A stretch of 64,000 nucleotides of DNA, taken from the NCBI GenBank assembly GCA_028704435.1, contig JAQWFL010000005.1, positions 1-64,000 of the forward strand. The letters are read 5' to 3'. The stretch comes from Anaerostipes sp. (GTDB lineage Bacteria; Bacillota; Clostridia; Lachnospirales; Lachnospiraceae). Both the position numbers and the translations under genes were made by a program. The notes under the pieces are model-generated. The model searched no databases. It worked only from the letters and a program-made list of their open reading frames with translations, and was not told where the DNA came from. This document shows positions 45,745 to 54,401 of this stretch, piece by piece (positions within the stretch are counted from its first letter, which is position 1; every line of letters begins with the position of its first letter).

Positions 45745-46107
45745 TGCTCATTGCTTGGAAGTGAAGAATATTTTTCTTGATTTTATAGAGGTGAAAATGA
45801 TTTTTGTGTTGTCGATGCTTATCCATTTGGGTATGCAGTTCTTGAATGGTTCAACGAAAAAACAGGATTTGATAACTAAATATTCTTTAGTAGTGCGTCA
45901 GATCTATTCGATTATCTTCTGGAATATTGGGAGCGGATGAAGGTATATCGTTTGAGTTCGGCAGATGGAAATCAGAAGCTGAAAGAGTTAAAAGAAAGAC
46001 TGTCCGAGAATAAAATTGAAGAATTGACAGATACAAAAAATGCGTACATCATGCGATATGAAAATGTGGCTATGTTGTGGGATGAAAAGATTTACACGGA
46101 GAAATAG
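45745..46107 (+). pseudogene. Decayed gene (immunity/SMI1-like appearance)
   Basis: One frame, with stops near 45778 and 45877, encodes NDFCVVDAYPFGYAVLEWFN, SSASDLFDYLLEYWERMKVY and ends NVAMLWDEKIYTEK. The aromatic, acidic pattern resembles SMI1/KNR4-type immunity proteins. No start was found. The overlapping open frame 45719-45940 is a by-product of this decay. Confidence 0.45.
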
Positions 46108-46156
46108 TTTTACATTTTGCAAGAAGATTATTAGAAAATAAGGAGTTGAGACGATA

Positions 46157-47710
46157 TTGGTTAAAATATTTGCTTGTGGCGTAAATGAGTATAGAGGAGC
46201 ACGTGGATTACCATTCTGTATGAATGATGTGAAAGCTTTTTGTGAAACTTTTGAAAATAATTTAATTATAGATAAAGAAAATATAGTATTGCCTACTATT
46301 GACGGAGAGATATCCAACACGGATTATTGCAAAGAATTAAAGAATTTCTGTATGGAAGCTAATGAAGAAGATACTTTAGTAATTTTTCATTCAGGGCATG
46401 GTGGAGTTGATGAAGATGAATATAGTTATTTGCTTATGACAAATACACTTAATGAGGATACAAGGGTATATACTGATCAAATAATTGACTTTCTTACAAA
46501 ATCAAAAGCAAAGACAAAAATAGTTTTGCTTGATTGCTGTCATTCAGATGTGGGCGACAATCTTATTCCATCTATTGAACCTTCAAAGATAGTAGAAGAC
46601 TTTTATGCTTCTGGAATTTCGATATTTAGTTCATGTAAAAAAAGTGAAAAGTCAACATCTGAAAATGGAACTATAAGTGTATTTACTGATTGTTTATGCA
46701 ATGCACTTCGAGATAAGCATTTAGTACAAAACGGAAAATTATACTTTCATGATTTTCAAAATCTAGTATCAATTTATGCAGCAAATTATAATAGAAAACA
46801 TCCAGATGAAACGCAGACCCCTATAATGAGAACTAGTATGATTGGGACTGCTGTATTTGAAGCAAAAAACTATAAGGTGAATAGAAAATTTAATCGAAGT
46901 TATTCTTTTCATTCAGATAGCATCAGTTTGTTAGACATCAAGCCTGAGGTTAAGAGTAATAAGGAAAATTCTAGAAAGTTTATCGGATTAAAGGTTATCA
47001 CACATAAGGATTGGCTTGATAATGATATTGAAGAAATAATAATCAGCGTTATAAAAATTCTTGAAAAATCAAATATTGAAGTAGCTGGTTGGAAGGAGGC
47101 GCTAGTAAAAAATCATCCCATAGAAATAGGTTATATGATTATTTATAGGGATGAGATAGATTACGATGCAACTAATTCATATTGTCAAGCGACATGGACG
47201 CTACATAGAGATCAAAATTGGCATCACAATACAATTATTGAGTCAACATATAAAGGATTTTATTCTTATAAGAAGAACACATTGTATGATTATTACAAGG
47301 CTGATAGAATAAAGAATACATATTCCGATGATGAGTTGATTATGTTTTGGAAAGAGCACGTAATGAAGGTGAATATAAAAACTGGCGAATTTGATAAAGC
47401 ATACCATGCATATAAAGCAGAAGATATATCACTAATGGAATTACGTGAACAGGCAAACATAATATATAACGAACTTAGAGAGGAGTATGAAGAATGTGAT
47501 AATGCACGATTTCCGATTCCTTTTAGTGAATATAAAGAATTTGATAAGATAAGTTCAGAAGTGGTTAGTCTTGCTAGAGGGCTTGTGTTTATTAGTGGAT
47601 TTTTTAAAACTGAAGAAACGGAAGAAAATGTAAAAAGTAGAATAGAACTTGAACTTTCAAAATATTATCATAAATTTGAAGCGTGGAGTGTTGTATGTCG
47701 AAATTTGTAA
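46157..47710 (+). CDS. Caspase-fold (peptidase C14) protein, likely defence effector
   Basis: A 517-residue protein whose N-terminal 230 residues are a caspase-like domain. The catalytic His is in LVIFHSGHGG (His81) and the catalytic Cys in IVLLDCCHSDVG (Cys128), with strand KIFACGVNEYRGARGLPFC at the start. The C-terminal 280 residues are helical and aromatic and not recognised; they may sense a trigger or a substrate. Prokaryotic caspase-like proteases serve as cell-suicide effectors in several defence systems. The start is TTG 46157 (AAGGAG about 11 bp upstream). No obvious protein partner is adjacent. Confidence 0.8.
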   Translation: MVKIFACGVNEYRGARGLPFCMNDVKAFCETFENNLIIDKENIVLPTIDGEISNTDYCKELKNFCMEANEEDTLVIFHSGHGGVDEDEYSYLLMTNTLNEDTRVYTDQIIDFLTKSKAKTKIVLLDCCHSDVGDNLIPSIEPSKIVEDFYASGISIFSSCKKSEKSTSENGTISVFTDCLCNALRDKHLVQNGKLYFHDFQNLVSIYAANYNRKHPDETQTPIMRTSMIGTAVFEAKNYKVNRKFNRSYSFHSDSISLLDIKPEVKSNKENSRKFIGLKVITHKDWLDNDIEEIIISVIKILEKSNIEVAGWKEALVKNHPIEIGYMIIYRDEIDYDATNSYCQATWTLHRDQNWHHNTIIESTYKGFYSYKKNTLYDYYKADRIKNTYSDDELIMFWKEHVMKVNIKTGEFDKAYHAYKAEDISLMELREQANIIYNELREEYEECDNARFPIPFSEYKEFDKISSEVVSLARGLVFISGFFKTEETEENVKSRIELELSKYYHKFEAWSVVCRNL

Positions 47711-47795
47711 TTGAGATTTAGGATTTGAAAAGTGATGTTGGTTATATCATCTTTAACCGAGTGTGCTTGTAAACAAAAGATTTATTTTGATTATA

Positions 47796-47820
47796 AAGGA
47801 CTAGCAAGATGCAAGTCCTT
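47796..47820. repeat. GGACTAGC stem-loop repeat, copy 2
   Basis: AAGGACTAGCAAGATGCAAG followed by TCCTT; AAGGACT pairs with AGTCCTT. It lies between the convergent caspase-like and relaxase genes and could work as a terminator. Confidence 0.55.
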
Positions 47821-47825
47821 TGCGA

Positions 47826-49496
47826 CTAAGAGATATCCTGAGATTTTTCCTTTTCCTGCTGACGAGTATGAGCAGTGTCAAGAATGCTATCGACATTGGA
47901 ACATACAGTGCGGAGTTCTTTCTGATAATCTCTAAAATAAGAATATGTGTTATTTTGAGCTGATCGTTTAACGGTCAGTTTTTCTTTATCCTCTTTTAGC
48001 GATTTCATGGATGGATAGTTACCATCTGGATTTTTCTCTTTCAGATATTTGACAGCAGTTTCATAAAGCTGGATTTCTGCGGAATGTTCATTTCTGAATT
48101 TGCCTTTATTTTTAGCTTTTAACATCTGACCATAGATAGATTTATTTGCCAGGTACTGGCCGATGTAATGAATTTGCTGATTAATGTCTTTGAGCTGCCC
48201 TTCGGTATCTTTTAACTCTCGTCTGGAAACGGATAATTTATCAGATACTTCTTCAAAGGATAATTGCAGATTTTCTCTTGTGTCATATTCGTGTTCCTGA
48301 ACGTAGGCTATAGTTTTTGCCATCTGCTGTAGATTAGAAATCTTCACTTTCTGCGCATAGTATTCGTTTTGCTGCGCTTTCACACAGTTTTGCAGGTCAA
48401 CAACTAATCGTAAGTCGGAACGTATAAAAAGAATAGCAATCGGGTCAGCTTCATAATCATAGGAAGGATTAAAGATAGCGGTACCACTGTCATATGTCGG
48501 TGCAGTAGCAGATGCAGGTGTAACTGTTTCTTTATCAGAATCATCATGTACAATTTCTTTTTGATTTTCTTCAAAGAGTTTTAGCAGATATTCTTTTCCA
48601 TAATGTGTGCCCAGTGCCCGCTCTGAAATATTTTTATCACGATCTGGAATGTGATAACTTAATCGACCTCTCTTTTCAATAACCTCAATCTCATATTTTT
48701 CCATAAGTGCTGTTTGAAATTCTTCCATATTTTTTGCAGTAGAAGCGATATTGGAGATTGCATCTCGGAGGGATTGCTTCTTCGTTTGAAAGACGGTATT
48801 TCTTGGAGTTAGACCATCAGCCACAATCTGATCATTCAGTTCATCTAATTTCTGTTGTCCTTTCCTCTTTGCCCAATATTCTCTCTCGGAAACTTTTTCA
48901 GTGGAAGGAGAGAGCAGATCTACTTGATATAGATTTTCACGCTGGCACATATCCATGACCTCTTTTTGTAAGTACCGTAAGTAATCTTTAGTCAGATGAT
49001 GTTTAAATCCTGCACGGCTGTCACAACGTCTTTCCATAAAGGATTGTTCTGGAACATCCAGTTTACGAACGGAATTGATTACGATATGTACATGAATATT
49101 ACCGCTGTTATTATGACCATCAGTGTGTGTGCAGACCAAAGCCTGATGCCCTGGAAAATTATTTTTAACATATTCCATACCAAGTACTTGTGCCTTTTCA
49201 CCGGTCAGTCCGTGATCTTCGGAATCCCTTGGGTCAAAACTGAGGATATAGTGATGGGATTTGATTTCATCATATCTATTATTTTTATGAAATTTGTGAT
49301 TGACCATTTCGCATTCTTCATCGAAAAGCATAGGCTCACAGTTAATGCCATCCATATAATATTCTTCTCGGAGCACCATCCTTCCCTGCTCATCGAGAAT
49401 AGGTTTGTTCGTTATCTCATTATGCTGGAATAGAAGATAATCCATAATCTGTCCGTAGTCTGCGTTTTTACTTGCGTTGTGTTTTAACACTGCCAT
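47826..49496 (-). CDS. Relaxase of the MobA/MOB-P type
   Basis: This enzyme nicks oriT and leads the strand into the recipient. It is 556 residues from ATG 49496; the frame extends three codons further. The N-terminal relaxase domain begins MAVLKHNASKNADYGQIMDY and has the metal-binding triad GNIHVHIVINSVRK plus SHHYILSFDPRD. The C-terminal half is coiled-coil. It is of the Tn1549-like kind common in gut Firmicutes. The start overlaps the mobC end by 29 bp. Confidence 0.9.
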   Translation of the reverse strand: MAVLKHNASKNADYGQIMDYLLFQHNEITNKPILDEQGRMVLREEYYMDGINCEPMLFDEECEMVNHKFHKNNRYDEIKSHHYILSFDPRDSEDHGLTGEKAQVLGMEYVKNNFPGHQALVCTHTDGHNNSGNIHVHIVINSVRKLDVPEQSFMERRCDSRAGFKHHLTKDYLRYLQKEVMDMCQRENLYQVDLLSPSTEKVSEREYWAKRKGQQKLDELNDQIVADGLTPRNTVFQTKKQSLRDAISNIASTAKNMEEFQTALMEKYEIEVIEKRGRLSYHIPDRDKNISERALGTHYGKEYLLKLFEENQKEIVHDDSDKETVTPASATAPTYDSGTAIFNPSYDYEADPIAILFIRSDLRLVVDLQNCVKAQQNEYYAQKVKISNLQQMAKTIAYVQEHEYDTRENLQLSFEEVSDKLSVSRRELKDTEGQLKDINQQIHYIGQYLANKSIYGQMLKAKNKGKFRNEHSAEIQLYETAVKYLKEKNPDGNYPSMKSLKEDKEKLTVKRSAQNNTYSYFRDYQKELRTVCSNVDSILDTAHTRQQEKEKSQDIS

Positions 49497-49860
49497 GAAA
49501 ATCACCTGCCATTCTTTTTACATCATTTCTTAAATCAAAGAGTTCTGTAATACACTGATGTATCTCATCCTGCATAGCAAGGGAACGGATACCTCCGGTG
49601 TTAAAATATCTCGCTATCTGATTCAGATTACTTCCGATTTTTCCAAATTCAGCAGCTAAAGTCTGTAGTTCTGGTAAGTCGGCTACAATGTCATAGCCAA
49701 TCTCCATCTTACCATCCAGTATCATTTTACGAAGATAAGCGGAACGGGAGAGTCCTGCTTCTTTTGCTTTTGCAGTTACCACTTCGTACTCCATGTCAGT
49801 CAGCCGGAGCGTGATATGGTGGGAACGGTTCAATTCTTTTTCTTTCTTTGGTCTTGTCAT
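49468..49860 (-). CDS. mobC: MobC, relaxosome accessory protein
   Basis: A 130-residue protein from ATG 49860: an N-terminal ribbon-helix-helix (HHITLRLTDMEYEVVTAKAK, SRSAYLRKMIL) and the MobC motif KIGSNLNQIARYFNTGG. It helps the relaxase open oriT. It is translated just before, and overlapping, the relaxase gene. Confidence 0.9.
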   Translation of the reverse strand: MTRPKKEKELNRSHHITLRLTDMEYEVVTAKAKEAGLSRSAYLRKMILDGKMEIGYDIVADLPELQTLAAEFGKIGSNLNQIARYFNTGGIRSLAMQDEIHQCITELFDLRNDVKRMAGDFHGSVKTQRK

Positions 49861-49875
49861 TTGAGATATCTCCAA

Positions 49876-50198
49876 TCATTTTATTTGCGTCAGCAATCCA
49901 TCCGGGTGAATAACACGGAGCTGCGACCACTTTAGTGGAAGCCAATCAACTTCATCTGTGAGGAAGTTTTATCATCGAGGGAATGGGGAGCGAAATCACC
50001 ATCAAGATATGCCGAAGGGAGACAAAAACACCAGAATGGGGTTATTGTGTCACACAGGCGAATCTTGCTCTGGAAGAGAAAGCCCTCTATATTAACCCAA
50101 TTTGAGAGAGCCTGAAAAGCAAGCACAAAAGAAAAAAACGATTTTGACAGCTTGATTTAGCTGGTGCCGGGAGTTGGATTAGTGAAAGGAGTGTGCAG
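49876..50198. other. Candidate oriT region between mobC and xis
   Basis: There is no gene in this 320-bp stretch. It holds CCAC-TTTA-GTGG (49927-49938) and several short inverted repeats. oriT normally lies just upstream of mobC-relaxase operons, so this is the best place for it. The nick site was not identified. Confidence 0.4.
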
Positions 50199-50408
50199 AT
50201 GGAAAAACAAAAAATTGATAAAGCATTGCTAAATGTAAAAGAAGTAAGAGCATATCTTGGATTGGGAGATACAAAAACAAGAGAGTTATTAAATAGCCCC
50301 AAGTCTACTTTTACTGTACGAATTGGTAATCGCTTATACGCAAATAAGAAAATGCTGGATAAATGGATTGATCAACAATCAAAAAAGCAGCACAATATAA
50401 AACTTTAG
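50199..50408 (+). CDS. Excisionase (Xis, MerR/HTH_17-like)
   Basis: A 69-residue basic protein with a winged-helix pattern KALLNVKEVRAYLGLGDTK and RIGNRLYANKKMLDKWI, like Tn916-family Xis. GGAG lies 7 bp before ATG 50199. It directly precedes the integrase relic, the usual xis-int order. Confidence 0.85.
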   Translation: MEKQKIDKALLNVKEVRAYLGLGDTKTRELLNSPKSTFTVRIGNRLYANKKMLDKWIDQQSKKQHNIKL

Positions 50409-50500
50409 CAAATTAACGTGTTGAATTTTCGGGAACAGTATGATATGATAGATGCATACCAAATGTAACCCGTTTTTCACACATGAAAGGAAAACGAGTT

Positions 50501-51702
50501 ATGGGCAAAGATTTAAAAGGTAAAGAACTTGGAGTTGGATTATATCAGAGAAAGGATGGACGTTACGAAGCAAAGGCAACAATAAAAGGAACAAAAATTA
50601 ATATTTACGATTTTAATCTTGCATCGTTGAAGTGAAGATTTAAACAGGAGAAAGAAGAAGCGGAAAAAGGCATCGAGGCAAAATATAAGAATTACACATT
50701 AGAGGAATGGTTTAATGAGTGGTTCACAATTTATAAGGAACCATATATTAAGGAAACAAGTGTGTTCCCAATGATAAGCAAATTTAATAATACATTTGGA
50801 AGACTGCTTGGTGAGATGTGTATTCAGGATATTAAAAATTTCCATATTCAAAGTGCCATTACTACATTAAATAGTGAAGGTCGTGCTTCATCCAGTATTA
50901 AGGATGCACTTGGAAATGTAACAAGATGTATGGAAGCAGCAAAGAATAATAATATAATTGCCGTTAATCCCTGTTTTGATATTAGACTTCCATGGCCGTC
51001 AAAAAAGAGACTGAGCAGATTTCTTAATCAGGAAGAACAAGAAAAATTTATGACAACAGCAGAGAACAACTGGTATTATGAAATGTTTTATGTCATGTTT
51101 AATACTGGTCTTCGGGTTGGAGAGGTCGGCGGTCTGAAATGGTGTGATGTAGATTTTAATGAAAAATGCATTCATGTCAATCAGGCATTAAGTACAAATT
51201 ATGTGAAGGGTGTTAAGCATGAGAAATTGACAACTTTAAAAACACCTAATTCATATAGAAGAATTCCATTCATTGGAAATGTAGAAGAGATGCTTCGTAA
51301 ACAGAAAGAAAAACAGAAACGTCTTAAAAAGAATCTTGGTGAAAGATATAGAGGCAAGGGAGATTTTGATAATCTGGTTTTCTGTACAACGATGGGTTCT
51401 CCAATTACCAGGTATGTAGCCGAAAAAGAAATTAACAAAGTAGTTGACGCAATCAATTATGAAGAAACTTTTGTATCAGTAAAAGAGAATAGAGAACCAC
51501 TTCCATTTGATAAAGTTTATTCTCATGCACTTCGACATACTTTCTGTAGTAGATGCTTTGAGAAAAAATCTCACCAAAAGTTGTACAGCAGTTGATGGGA
51601 CATGCACATTATTCTACAACGATTGACATCTATACACATATTACAGAAGATCAGATGGATGGGGAGTTGACTAAGCTGACAGAAATCAGTTTGGAGACGT
51701 AA
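50501..51702 (+). pseudogene. int: Tn916-type tyrosine integrase, inactivated
   Basis: The gene starts ATG 50501 with a typical arm-binding N-terminus (GVGLYQRKDGRYEAKATIK). A TGA at 50633-50635 stops it after 44 codons. The frame continues with the core domain (GLRVGEVGGLKWCDVDF, HALRHTFCSRCFE). Near 51565 a one-base-type shift occurs, after which another frame supplies VVQQLMGHAHYST and the active Tyr in TIDIYTHITEDQMDGEL to the stop at 51702. An intact product cannot be made unless both are sequencing errors. Confidence 0.85.
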
Positions 51703-51718
51703 TTACAGTCTTTATGCT

Positions 51719-51861
51719 CTTTACGAAAGGAAAATCTTCGTATAATAATAGACCAAAAAATTTACGAAGATTGAAAAAAGTCATACGAAAGTAGAGACAG
51801 AAGTACAAATTTGTGGTATAAATGATTGAAAATCTTTACGAAGATCTCGTTTTCGTAAAAG
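51719..51861. repeat. Right-end cluster of TTCGTA-type repeats
   Basis: Six copies of the TTCGTA core in both orientations, near 51721, 51737, 51763, 51784, 51839 and 51852. It mirrors the cluster at 39503-39660 and follows int directly. It probably marks the right end of the element; the exact junction was not found. Confidence 0.6.
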
Positions 51862-52009
51862 TCAAATGTGTGATATGGCGTAGGGATGATACAGCTTATG
51901 AAATCAACTGTTTCAAGCAACTATGGGGTTTAAAAAGTTGCAAAACAGATGGGTAAATAAGCAAAGTTTTCAATACAATTTAAATATCAAATATTAAAGG
52001 CTCCAGAAG

Positions 52010-52048
52010 CCTTATAACACAGTATTCTCTAGTGATTATAAGGTTTTT
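52010..52048 (+). terminator. Terminator-like hairpin beyond the element's right end
   Basis: CCTTATAA (52010-52017) and TTATAAGG (52036-52043), followed by TTTTT. The rest of the 51862-52131 gap shows no gene. Confidence 0.55.
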
Positions 52049-52131
52049 GGGGTCTTTTTCTATTCCAAAGGTAAAACAGCGGAAATATTGCTGAAAACCG
52101 TCTAAAACCGTTAAAAATCACTTCAAGTTGA

Positions 52132-52326
52132 GTATTACTGGTGCTAGGTTTCCAGGGCTTTTTCATGATGGTATGTGTGGCAATCTACGCAGTGCTGGTA
52201 AACAGCATTACCGTAGCAGACAACGTTCATACCGCTATCTGGTCGATGGCAGCCTATACCGTTATCTTATGTTTCAGCCTGTTTAAGACAGGAACACTAT
52301 CAAAATCAATCTTTAATGCACATTAG
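52132..52326 (+). pseudogene. 3' remnant of a VirB6/TrbL-like conjugation gene
   Basis: The frame opens after a stop at 52131 and encodes only the last 60 or so residues of a membrane protein: LGFQGFFMMVCVAIYAVLVN, HTAIWSMAAYTVILCFSLFK and the ending LSKSIFNAH. This matches the C-terminus of VirB6-like proteins of Tn1549-family elements. The first 80 percent of the gene is missing. Confidence 0.7.
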
Positions 52327-52337
52327 GAGGGAGCGTT

Positions 52338-52685
52338 ATGGCATATGTACCAGTGCCCAAGGACTTGTCAAAAGTCAAGACGAAGGTGGCACTTAATTTA
52401 ACAAAAAGGCAGATTATCTGCTTTGTCCTTGCGGGTGTGTGCGGATTTCCAGTCTACTTTTTAACAAAATCAGTAATCGGAATAGATGTGGCAGCGACTT
52501 TGATGGTCATTTTGATGCTGTCATTTTTCTTTTTGGCAATGTATGAAAAGGATGGGCTTGCCAGTGAAAAGGCAGAACGAAGTCAGGCGATGGATAAGGC
52601 AGAGGAGAAGCCTTCTATCATGGATACATTGAAAGAAAAAAAGAGGAGGCAATGCAGAGTGTGTCAGCACCGATGGGGAAAATGA
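52338..52685 (+). CDS. PrgI-family conjugation protein, frayed C-terminus
   Basis: A 115-residue protein with MAYVPVPKDLSKVKTKVALN, two membrane helices and KDGLASEKAERSQAMDKAEE. PrgI sits next to VirB6 and VirB4 in Tn1549-type transfer modules. The end (RRQCRVCQHRWGK) is unlike the family, and an alternative frame at 52650-52710 looks like the natural continuation. No VirB4 follows, so the transfer module is dead. Confidence 0.75.
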   Translation: MAYVPVPKDLSKVKTKVALNLTKRQIICFVLAGVCGFPVYFLTKSVIGIDVAATLMVILMLSFFFLAMYEKDGLASEKAERSQAMDKAEEKPSIMDTLKEKKRRQCRVCQHRWGK

Positions 52686-52916
52686 AAACCGCAGAGATGG
52701 AGATTTAGGTAATCTAATCAGAACGGGCTTCGGGAAACTTGCGGAGCCTGTTCATTAAAGTTGAGTCAAAATGTGTGGATGATTATGTGGTTTCAAAGAA
52801 GGCATACAAGATTGTATCTTGATGGCGGTATAAAGATAGATGCAGAGGATTCATTAGAATTATGGCAATATGTTTGAACCATCGAATCCGAATTTAGGTG
52901 TTCAAAGGAAATTAGA

Positions 52917-52953
52917 TGTAACTGTTGACTACACAAAAGCATGATGCTAAAAT
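52917..52953 (+). promoter_or_regulatory. Promoter and dyad of the first rrf2 gene
   Basis: TTGACT at 52925-52930, 17-bp spacer, TAAAAT at 52948-52953. TGTA (52917-52920) and TACA (52930-52933) form a dyad with a 9-bp centre over the -35. It is similar to the sites before the cupin gene, suggesting autoregulation. Confidence 0.55.
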
Positions 52954-52978
52954 ATTAAAAAAGAAGGGATGTGTATTA

Positions 52979-53422
52979 ATGCAGATATCAAGTAGATTTA
53001 CAATAGCCATTCATATGCTTACCGCGATTGATGTCTTGAAGGATGATTATAAGATAACCAGTGATCTACTGGCATCCAGCGTTCATACGAATCCTGTTGT
53101 AATTAGGAGATTATTACAACAGCTAAAGGCGGCAGATCTTATCGATGTGAAAAGAGGAAGTGGTGGAACTACATTAAAAAAGAATCCATCAGATATCACA
53201 TTATTAGATATATATCGAGCAGTGGATTGTATAGAGAAAGGAGATTTGTTTCGCTTTCATGAGGAACCGAATGAATTATGTCCGGTAGGAAGAAATATTC
53301 ACACTGTCCTGGACGATAAACTGATAAAGATGCAAAGAGCATTAGAAAATGAAATGGCGCAGACAACCCTTGCGGATATACTGGAAGAAACAAAAGCTTT
53401 AATTACCAAAGAACAGAAGTAA
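52979..53422 (+). CDS. Rrf2-family transcription regulator (first copy)
   Basis: A 147-residue protein from ATG 52979: an N-terminal winged helix (MQISSRFTIAIHMLTAIDVL, HTNPVVIRRLLQQLKAADLI), a GSGGT wing and a dimer helix. Only one Cys is present (ELCPVG), not the three-Cys cluster of IscR, so an Fe-S sensor of that type is unlikely; it resembles the YwnA group. It lies just upstream of the cupin gene. A second rrf2 lies divergent from the sirtuin operon. Confidence 0.88.
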   Translation: MQISSRFTIAIHMLTAIDVLKDDYKITSDLLASSVHTNPVVIRRLLQQLKAADLIDVKRGSGGTTLKKNPSDITLLDIYRAVDCIEKGDLFRFHEEPNELCPVGRNIHTVLDDKLIKMQRALENEMAQTTLADILEETKALITKEQK

Positions 53423-53427
53423 CATAA

Positions 53428-53457
53428 ATCCCATCTAGAAAAGGTGGGATATTTTTT
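53428..53457 (+). terminator. Terminator after the first rrf2
   Basis: ATCCCATC (53428-53435) pairs with GGTGGGAT (53443-53450), followed by ATTTTTTT. Confidence 0.8.
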
Positions 53458-53470
53458 TGAATTCTTTTGA

Positions 53471-53532
53471 TGTAACCGTTGACATTACATTAAAAACATG
53501 ATACTCTCTTTATTGTAATCAAGACAGTTACA
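53471..53532 (+). promoter_or_regulatory. Cupin promoter flanked by two TGTAA-N9-TTACA dyads
   Basis: TTGACA at 53479-53484, 17-bp spacer, TACTCT at 53502-53507. Identical half sites with the same 9-bp spacing occur twice: TGTAA 53471-53475 with TTACA 53485-53489, and TGTAA 53514-53518 with TTACA 53528-53532. They bracket the promoter, a layout for a dimeric repressor such as the adjacent Rrf2. Confidence 0.65.
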
Positions 53533-53555
53533 TTAGAAAAATGGAGGTAATTGAT

Positions 53556-53906
53556 ATGAGTAACTTTAGCAAAATGAGTGTACCTAACGAGGCAAGAGTG
53601 GAGCTTCATGATCAGATTGGCTTGACAGGAGCAGAAGTAAGTATTAACAATCTTCCTGCAGGAGCAAGTGTTCCTTTTGTTCATGCCCACAAACAGAATG
53701 AAGAAATCTATGTTATTTTATCCGGTAAAGGAAAAATGAATGTAGATGGAGAAGAAACCTTACTTACAGCAGGCGATTGGGTTCGTATTTCTCCAGAAGG
53801 CAAGAGACAATTTTTTGCGGCAGATGATAGTGCCATTAGTTTTGCTTGTATTCAGGTAAAAGCAGGTTCTTTGGAAGGTTACACAAGAGACGATGCAATC
53901 ATGTAA
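53556..53906 (+). CDS. Small cupin-domain protein
   Basis: A 116-residue single cupin. VPFVHAHKQNEEIYVILSGKG holds the metal His and Glu (H-x-H-x4-E-x6-G), and AGDWVRISPEGKRQF is the second cupin motif. Enzyme activity or ligand cannot be read from sequence. ATG 53556 with GGAGGT 7 bp upstream is chosen over 53541. Co-control with the Rrf2 regulators suggests it serves the same stress or metabolite response. Confidence 0.85.
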   Translation: MSNFSKMSVPNEARVELHDQIGLTGAEVSINNLPAGASVPFVHAHKQNEEIYVILSGKGKMNVDGEETLLTAGDWVRISPEGKRQFFAADDSAISFACIQVKAGSLEGYTRDDAIM

Positions 53907-53936
53907 AAAACGAAAAACAGCAGACAGATGAATGTA

Positions 53937-53972
53937 AAAAAGTGGTTAGAAGAAAATTCTAATCACTTTTTT
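53937..53972. terminator. Bidirectional terminator between cupin and the second rrf2
   Basis: AAAAGTGGTTAGAA and TTCTAATCACTTTT pair with one G-T around loop GAAAA, with A and T runs outside. Confidence 0.8.
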
Positions 53973-54381
53973 TGTCGAAGTTATCAATAATATTTTTTAA
54001 TGTAATCCCACACATCTCTTTTTCAGCAGAAGTCTGAATCTGATTATAAAAATCCTGAATAGCATATTGGATATTCACTCCGATGCCACATTCGGGATTG
54101 GTGTGGGTATCCAAATGTAAAAGGGGTTTGTCTCCTTCAATCGCTTTGTATATTTCCAGTAATGTGATTTCTTCCGGATTTCTTGAGAGCGATGGTGTGG
54201 CATGTCCATGTACACTCTCAATTATGTTTGCTTTTTTGAGCAAACCCATAATCTGACGGACAAATCCCGCATTTGTTTGTATGCTGGTAGCGAAAGCTGC
54301 ACTGGTCATAGTTTCCAGTGGATTGATTGCTATCAGGACAAGGATATGTATGGCATCGCTTAGTTTCGTTGAATATTTCAT
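53959..54381 (-). CDS. Rrf2-family transcription regulator (second copy)
   Basis: A 140-residue paralogue of the regulator at 52979: MKYSTKLSDAIHILVLIAIN, TNAGFVRQIMGLLKKANII and a wing region, with PECGIG as its lone central Cys. ATG 54381 has GGAG 7 bp upstream; the frame extends to TTG 54399. It is divergent from the sirtuin operon with overlapping promoters, so it is the likely direct regulator. Confidence 0.88.
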   Translation of the reverse strand: MKYSTKLSDAIHILVLIAINPLETMTSAAFATSIQTNAGFVRQIMGLLKKANIIESVHGHATPSLSRNPEEITLLEIYKAIEGDKPLLHLDTHTNPECGIGVNIQYAIQDFYNQIQTSAEKEMCGITLKNIIDNFDKKSD

Positions 54382-54401
54382 AAAGAACTCCTTTTTCAAT
54401 A

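Noticed and set aside
45719-45940. 73-residue open frame
   Set aside because: The protein-like signal lies in another frame (45745-46107) with stops; this frame is a by-product.
50087-50302. 71-residue minus-strand frame across the xis start
   Set aside because: Lies opposite xis and the oriT candidate, no ribosome site, no family resemblance.
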